A program made the translations under genes and the position numbers. The notes under the pieces are model-generated. The model worked only from the letters and a program-made list of their open reading frames with translations, had not been told where the DNA came from and did not search any database. 24,579 bases of DNA from a virus. Where the stretch lies: IMG/VR virus record IMGVR_UViG_3300047463_000062, positions 1 to 24,579 of that record, one strand, 5' to 3'. This document shows positions 19,724 through 24,579 of the stretch, in pieces (position 1 is the first letter of the stretch; each line of letters begins with the position of its first letter).

Positions 19724-22700
19724 ATGGCTGACCCAGCAAAGACAGTAGACCAAAATCTACTGCCTGTTCAAGCATATTTTGATGTTTATGGGAACTTTCA
19801 GACTTTTATAGGTCAGGGAAAGCCATTCTATGCTTCTATCAGCCCTTATCAATCAGGGCTAATTATTACCAATAGCACCATTGATTCAACCACAATCGGT
19901 GCTAATGTTCCCTCTACTGGGGTTTTTACTAATGTTTCAGCAACTACTGGGCAAATTTCTACTAGTCCTGTAAATGCGACTGACATTGCAAATAAACTAT
20001 ATGTAGATACAGTCGCTCAAGGATTAAATCCTAAAGCTGCTTGTAAATGTGCCACTTTAAGCAACATTACGCTGTCAGGTCTGCAAACCATTGATGGTTA
20101 TAGCGTTCAAGCTGGTAATCGAGTATTAGTTAAAAATCAAACAAATACTCCTGATAATGGCATTTATGTAGCCTCGACAGGCACTTGGACTCGTGCGGTT
20201 GATATGGATGTATGGGCAGAAGTGCCTGGCGCATATACAGTCGTTTTAAATGGTTCTCAAGCTAATACGGCTTGGGTTTCTACATCAGCAGACACAGGAA
20301 CTATTGGAGTTACTCCAATTACTTGGGTGCAGTTTTCAGGTGTTTCTACTTATTACGCTGGCACAGGGTTAACCCTAGCATCTAATACTTTTAGCATTAC
20401 CAATACTGGAGTTACTGCTGGTGCTTATGGTTCTGCAAATCAGTCTTTGACCGCTACTGTTAATGCTCAAGGTCAATTAACCGCACTAAGCGCTCAAAAC
20501 ATCGCTATAGGCGCTTCTCAGATAACAAGTGGCACTATTTCTTCAAGTTTGATTTCAGGCTCTTATACAGGCATTACAGGGGTCGGAACGCTTACCGCAG
20601 GAACTTGGAATGCAAGCACAATTGGTGTTGCCTATGGTGGCACAGGAGCTACTAGTCTTACTGGATATTTGATTGGAAATGGAACAAGCGCTTTTACTGC
20701 TTCTACAACCATTCCAACAACAGCTTTAAGCGGAACAATTACTAATGCTCAATTAGCTAACTCCACAATCTCAGGGGTTTCTCTAGGCGGTAATTTATTT
20801 AATTTAACCGCTGGTTCTAATATTACTTTTAGCTCAGGAACGACTTATAACGGCTCTGCCGCCATCACAATTAATGCTTCTAGCACTATGGTTTACCCTA
20901 GTGCTGGTATTCCAAATTCCACAGGAAGTGCATGGGGAACAAGCTATTCAACAAGCGGTAGCGGAACTGTAGTCGCTTTAGCTACTGGCGCATCACTTAC
21001 CAATCCTACACAAGCAAGCTATGAAACTTGGACAGCTATTACTGAACCAACTTATAGCGCTGGTCGTATGTGGTATGACTCAACTCAAGATGCAATCGGT
21101 TTTTATGATTCAGTATCAGGAAATGATTGTTTTTTAGGTCGTGAAGTTCAACAAAGAGCCTATAACAATACTGGCGCTACTATTCCGATTGGCTCTATTG
21201 TTTATATTAATGGACAACATTCACAGTTCCCAACTGTTGCTCTGGCACAAGCTAATTCTGCTTCTACAGCTAATGCTTGGGGTTTAGTCAATACCGCTAT
21301 TGCTAATAATAGTTATGGCGATGTGGTTGTTTTAGGTAAATTTACTGGATTAGATACGCATTTATTTAATTCAGGTGATTTACTTTATTTGTCGGCTACA
21401 ACGGCTGGTGGCTTAACTAATGTTGCACCTAGCTCGCCTAATTATGTAGTTCCTATTGGTTATTGCATTTACAGCAATCCATCACAAGGTGTAGTTTCTA
21501 TTACTGTTCCGCTTCCACCACAAGGATTTGCTTCATTGTATGGAACTGCAACTTTAGCTCAAGGTGGAACAAATGCTAGTTTGACAGCAAATGCTGGTGG
21601 AATAGTGTATTCAGGGGCTTCTGCTCTAGCGATTAGCGCAGTAGGCACTACTGGTCAATTCTTGCAATCCAATGGCACTTCTGCGCCTACTTGGGCAACT
21701 CCAGTAAGCTATGCAACAGTAACTGACGATACAACGACTAACGCAACTCGTTATCCTTTATTTGCTAATCAGACTAGCGGAAGTCTTTCAACCGAATATA
21801 CAAGCTCTACAAAGCTTCAATACAACCCTTTTACAGGCTTATTAACTTCTACAAGCTTTAGCGGTTCAGGCGCTTCATTAACCAGTTTAAATGCCTCCAA
21901 TATTAGCTCAGGAACGATTGGTTCTAGTTATGTATCAGGTTCTTATACTGGAATTACAGGAGTTGGAACATTAACTGCTGGCACTTGGAATGCGACTACT
22001 ATTGGCACAGCCTATGGTGGCACAGGACTTACCTCTACCCCCACAAATGGTCAAATTGATATTGGTAATGGTTCAGGGTTTACAAGAACTACTTTAACTG
22101 CTGGAACAGGCATTTCGATTACCAATGGTTCAGGCTCAATTTCGATTGCTTCTACCGTAACTGGTGTCACTATTGCAGACGATACAAGCTCTGCAAGTTC
22201 TTATTATCCATTATTTGCAAGAGTAACAAGCGGAACAGCTACAACCGAATACACTAGCTCGACTAAGCTTCAATACACTCCTAGCACAGGATTATTAGCA
22301 GCAACCACTTTTAGTGGTTCAGGAGCGAATTTAACCAGTATTCCTAATGGCGCTTTGGTTAATAGCTCAATTACTGTTAACTCTACAGCGATTAGTCTTG
22401 GTGGTTCTGCCACTATTAAAGCGGTAAATCCTAATGCTTTAACAATTGGCACAGGATTAAGTGGCACAAGTTATGATGGCTCTAGTGCGGTAACTGTTGC
22501 AATCGCTAACTCAGGTGTATCTTCAGGAACATACGGCTCTGCAAGCGTAATTCCTGTTATTACGGTTAACTCACAAGGTCAAATTACCAGCGTTTCTACT
22601 CAAGCAACAAATGCTCCTGCGTATCAAGGAACTTGGAATGCTTCTACTAATACCCCAACCATTACTTCTAGCGTAGGAACTCAGGGTTATTACTATGTAG

Positions 22701-23713
22701 TTAGCGTGGCTGGCAACACCACAATTGATGGAACTTCAGGTTGGAATGTGGGCGATTGGATTATTTTTGCCAATACTAAATGGGAAAAAATACCAGGTTC
22801 TACTACCGAATCATTCACTAATTTAACTACCACTAATCTTGCTGTTACAGGCTTAACTGGCTATATGTATGCCAATGGAAGCAGTAATATTACGGCTTCA
22901 ACTACTATTCCTACAACCGCATTAAGTGGCACAATTTCCAATGCCCAATTAGCTAATTCAACGATTTCAGGTATATCTTTAGGTTCAAATTTAAATGCTT
23001 TAACCATTGGAACTGGTTTAAGCGGAACAAGTTATAACGGCTCAACCGCAACCACTATTGCTTTAGCAAATACGGCTGTTACTGCTGGTTCTTATACTTA
23101 TGCAAGCCTAACTGTTGATGCACAAGGTCGCTTAACTGCTGCTTCTAGCGGAACTGCTCCAGTTACTTCAGTAAGTGGCACAACAGGACAAATTACTTCT
23201 ACTGGTGGAACAACACCTACTTTGGCTTTGGCTACCACAGCCGTTACCGCAGGAAGCTATACCAACACCAATCTTACCGTAGATGCTTATGGTCGAATCA
23301 CCGCAGCTTCTAGTGGCTCTGCTGGTGGTGTATCGTCATTTAGCGCAGGAACGACAGGATTTACACCTTCTACTGCTACCACAGGGGCTATTACTCTTGC
23401 TGGCACTTTAAATGTGGCAAACGGAGGAACAGGAGTTACTACTTCTACTGGAAGCGGTAGTGTCGTTTTAAATACAAGTCCTAGTTTAGTAACCCCTTCT
23501 TTAGGAGTTGCATCAGCTACTTCAGTAAGCGCAACAGGAACATTAACTGGTGCAGAATTAATTGCCTCAAATGGAATTATTGTGAATAATATGACTATTG
23601 CAGCAAGTTACTCCATTCCTAGTGGTTATGGCGCACACTCAACAGGGCCTATTACCATTGCAAGTGGTCAAACAGTAACTGTGCCAAGCGGTAGTCGTTG
23701 GGTAGTTTTATAA
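19724..23713 (+). CDS. Large tail fibre protein with internal repeats
   Basis: This 1329-residue protein is a long adsorption fibre. The N-terminal 130 residues (VDQNLLPVQAYFDVYGNFQT, NKLYVDTVAQGLNPKAACKC) hold a phage fibre attachment-type domain. Residues about 130-205 include VLVKNQTNTPDNGIYVASTG. The shaft is built of repeats rich in G, T and S such as GITGVGTLTAGTWNASTIG and LSGTITNAQLANSTISG. A different, globular stretch (about 465-600, GATIPIGSIVYINGQHSQ to GLTNVAPSS) interrupts the shaft. The C-terminus ends STGPITIASGQTVTVPSGSR-WVVL, which is shared with the next gene. It is encoded with AAGGAG before its ATG. Receptor and host range cannot be told. It may need a chaperone or trimerise with the products of the following genes. 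Confidence 0.88.
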   Translation: MADPAKTVDQNLLPVQAYFDVYGNFQTFIGQGKPFYASISPYQSGLIITNSTIDSTTIGANVPSTGVFTNVSATTGQISTSPVNATDIANKLYVDTVAQGLNPKAACKCATLSNITLSGLQTIDGYSVQAGNRVLVKNQTNTPDNGIYVASTGTWTRAVDMDVWAEVPGAYTVVLNGSQANTAWVSTSADTGTIGVTPITWVQFSGVSTYYAGTGLTLASNTFSITNTGVTAGAYGSANQSLTATVNAQGQLTALSAQNIAIGASQITSGTISSSLISGSYTGITGVGTLTAGTWNASTIGVAYGGTGATSLTGYLIGNGTSAFTASTTIPTTALSGTITNAQLANSTISGVSLGGNLFNLTAGSNITFSSGTTYNGSAAITINASSTMVYPSAGIPNSTGSAWGTSYSTSGSGTVVALATGASLTNPTQASYETWTAITEPTYSAGRMWYDSTQDAIGFYDSVSGNDCFLGREVQQRAYNNTGATIPIGSIVYINGQHSQFPTVALAQANSASTANAWGLVNTAIANNSYGDVVVLGKFTGLDTHLFNSGDLLYLSATTAGGLTNVAPSSPNYVVPIGYCIYSNPSQGVVSITVPLPPQGFASLYGTATLAQGGTNASLTANAGGIVYSGASALAISAVGTTGQFLQSNGTSAPTWATPVSYATVTDDTTTNATRYPLFANQTSGSLSTEYTSSTKLQYNPFTGLLTSTSFSGSGASLTSLNASNISSGTIGSSYVSGSYTGITGVGTLTAGTWNATTIGTAYGGTGLTSTPTNGQIDIGNGSGFTRTTLTAGTGISITNGSGSISIASTVTGVTIADDTSSASSYYPLFARVTSGTATTEYTSSTKLQYTPSTGLLAATTFSGSGANLTSIPNGALVNSSITVNSTAISLGGSATIKAVNPNALTIGTGLSGTSYDGSSAVTVAIANSGVSSGTYGSASVIPVITVNSQGQITSVSTQATNAPAYQGTWNASTNTPTITSSVGTQGYYYVVSVAGNTTIDGTSGWNVGDWIIFANTKWEKIPGSTTESFTNLTTTNLAVTGLTGYMYANGSSNITASTTIPTTALSGTISNAQLANSTISGISLGSNLNALTIGTGLSGTSYNGSTATTIALANTAVTAGSYTYASLTVDAQGRLTAASSGTAPVTSVSGTTGQITSTGGTTPTLALATTAVTAGSYTNTNLTVDAYGRITAASSGSAGGVSSFSAGTTGFTPSTATTGAITLAGTLNVANGGTGVTTSTGSGSVVLNTSPSLVTPSLGVASATSVSATGTLTGAELIASNGIIVNNMTIAASYSIPSGYGAHSTGPITIASGQTVTVPSGSRWVVL
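20561..20647 (+). repeat. Fibre shaft repeat A, copy 1
   Basis: This 29-codon unit encodes SYTGITGVGTLTAGTWNAST then IGVAYGGTG. A near-identical second copy lies at 21941-22027. Differences are mostly silent or conservative, which shows protein-level selection or recent duplication. Confidence 0.85.
21719..21886 (+). repeat. Fibre shaft repeat B, copy 1
   Basis: A 56-codon unit carrying ATRYPLFANQTSGSLSTEYT and SSTKLQYNPFTGLL, ending GSGASLTS. It aligns without gaps to 22172-22339. Confidence 0.85.
21941..22027 (+). repeat. Fibre shaft repeat A, copy 2
   Basis: Second copy of the 29-codon unit (SYTGITGVGTLTAGTWNATT, IGTAYGGTG), aligned without gaps to 20561-20647. It is directly preceded in the protein by repeat B copy 1. 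Confidence 0.85.
22172..22339 (+). repeat. Fibre shaft repeat B, copy 2
   Basis: A 56-codon unit carrying YPLFARVTSGTATTEYTSST and KLQYTPSTGLLAATTFSGSG, ending ANLTS. Same length as copy 1; about two thirds of residues are identical by eye. Confidence 0.85.
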
Positions 23714-23721
23714 GGATAAAT

Positions 23722-24273
23722 ATGTCTACATTAATATTTGACAGCACCCAAGGAGGCTCAATTAGCCTAATAGGAGCAGACACCAATAATTTTTATACTT
23801 TGAGTGTTCCTGCTGTCAATGGCACTTTTTTGACCCAAGACCTTAATGGTCAAACAACAATTAATGCCAATACTGGATATATTCCATTGACTTTAAAACT
23901 CAATGGAAGCACTTTTTTAACATCCGATATTAATGGCAATTTATTGTCTAGCACCAATATTATTTCTAGTTCTACTGGATATTGGACAGTTCCTAATGGC
24001 ACAACTGTTCAAAGACCATCAAGTCCTGCAACAGGAATGTTTAGATACAACAATACATTAGGTATTTTTGAAGGCTATACAGCAACAGGATGGGGGCCAA
24101 TATCAGGTGGCGGTGGAGCTAGTGCTAATGGAGTGATATATCAAAATTACACTCAAATTGCTAATAATTACAGTATTTCTACAGGAACTAATGGTTTTTC
24201 TGTTGGCCCAATTACAATTTTGGCAGGAGTAACTGTAACTGTTCCTAACAATCAACGCTGGGTTATTTTATAA
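23722..24273 (+). CDS. Second tail fibre-type protein sharing the C-terminal module
   Basis: This 183-residue protein begins MSTLIFDSTQGGSISLIGAD and has an early TLSVPAVNGTFLTQD strand pattern. GYWTVPNGTTVQRPSSPATG and MFRYNNTLGIFEGYTATGWG follow, typical phage fibre tip elements. It ends YSISTGTNGFSVGPITILAG then VTVTVPNNQRWVIL, paralogous to the end of the large fibre. I chose the ATG at 23722 behind AAGGA; an upstream start at 23698 overlaps the fibre gene and lacks a site. It lies 8 nt after the large fibre gene and 9 nt before the next one. A role as alternative or accessory fibre is inferred. Confidence 0.8.
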   Translation: MSTLIFDSTQGGSISLIGADTNNFYTLSVPAVNGTFLTQDLNGQTTINANTGYIPLTLKLNGSTFLTSDINGNLLSSTNIISSSTGYWTVPNGTTVQRPSSPATGMFRYNNTLGIFEGYTATGWGPISGGGGASANGVIYQNYTQIANNYSISTGTNGFSVGPITILAGVTVTVPNNQRWVIL

Positions 24274-24282
24274 GGAATTAAT

Positions 24283-24579
24283 ATGCCATTAGTCTTAGCA
24301 GGAGCTACATCAGGCTCTACCACTTTAACCCCTACAGATGCAGTAACGACTACGCTTACATTGCCTAGCACTACTGGGACATTAGCTTTTAATGGACCAG
24401 CTTTTAGTGCTTATATGGGTTCAAGTCAAACATTGAGCCAAGCAACACCTACCAAACTTTATTTTAATACAAAGTTATTTGATACAAATTCAAATTTTGA
24501 TGCCACAACAAACTATCGGTTTACACCTACTGTAGCTGGATATTATCAAATTACTGGTTCTGCAACACTACAGTCAACT
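24283..24579 (+). CDS. C1q-like tail protein, partial (3' end outside window)
   Basis: The first 99 residues are visible, in frame to the window edge. The N-terminal part (MPLVLAGATSGSTTLTPTDA, TTLTLPSTTGTLAFNGPA) resembles the start of phage fibre accessory proteins. From about residue 43, AYMGSSQTLSQATPTKLYFN then KLFDTNSNFDATTNYRFTPT and VAGYYQITG match the start of a C1q-like (TNF-like) trimerising domain, common at phage fibre tips. AAGGA precedes the ATG by 6 nt. The gene continues the fibre cassette and its full length cannot be stated. Confidence 0.75.
   Translation, partial: MPLVLAGATSGSTTLTPTDAVTTTLTLPSTTGTLAFNGPAFSAYMGSSQTLSQATPTKLYFNTKLFDTNSNFDATTNYRFTPTVAGYYQITGSATLQST

Noticed and set aside
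22270-22467. Minus-strand frames within the large fibre gene
   Set aside because: They arise from the low-complexity, biased codon use of the fibre and have no support.
1-24579. CRISPR array, insertion sequence, integrase or attachment site
   Set aside because: No regularly spaced direct repeats with unique spacers, no transposase or recombinase frame, and no tRNA-like attachment site were seen; the repeats found are coding repeats of the fibre.

Overview
The window is a contiguous piece of a tailed double-stranded DNA phage (or prophage), AT-rich, with tightly packed and often overlapping genes. It carries a P22-type portal and a P22-type coat protein, which points to a podovirus-like (short-tailed) particle. 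A GH19 endolysin, holins, a lambda-type recombination module and a DUF1376 replication protein suggest a Gram-negative bacterial host. No integrase or full-length repressor is visible, so lifestyle and host species cannot be settled. Both edges cut through genes: an unrecognised large protein on the left and a C1q-like tail gene on the right.

Layout. Positions 2-2843 (+) hold the end of a probable virion protein, a tail-collar protein, an XhlA-like protein, two holin-like membrane proteins and the endolysin. Positions 2843-2967 are a convergent intergenic region whose sequence can fold into several nested or pseudoknotted stems and ends in a terminator-like hairpin. Positions 2962-6102 (-) are a leftward early operon: SSB-like protein with a DDIPF tail, YqaJ exonuclease, DUF1071 annealing protein and several small proteins, including three tiny single-membrane-segment proteins. 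Positions 6103-6250 are a divergent control region with an inverted repeat. Positions 6251-10070 (+) carry a Cro/YdaS-like regulator, a DUF1376 replication protein, a DNA methyltransferase and three small nucleases in a row (PD-(D/E)XK, Ref-like HNH, VRR-NUC). Positions 10054-12054 start with a near-consensus promoter and a palindrome, then small proteins including a GroES-like co-chaperonin. Positions 12080-18953 are packaging and head genes: terminase subunits, portal, scaffold, coat and a head-associated protein. Positions 19052-24579 hold small virion proteins, a 1329-residue repeat-rich tail fibre and two further fibre or accessory genes.

The most striking feature is in the coat gene. 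It is split by a 238-nt ORF-less group I intron (17077-17314). The splice sites can be read directly: P1 with a U.G pair at the 5' site, P10, a terminal G, P3, P7, P8 and P9 helices are all visible. Joining 16961-17076 to 17315-18473 restores a 424-residue P22-like coat protein. Without splicing, translation stops after 40 residues.

The genes form a coherent programme. Leftward recombination genes and rightward replication and nuclease genes are controlled from the divergent region. A separate promoter at 10054-10081 probably leads into the packaging and head genes. The lysis genes sit at the end of the structural region.
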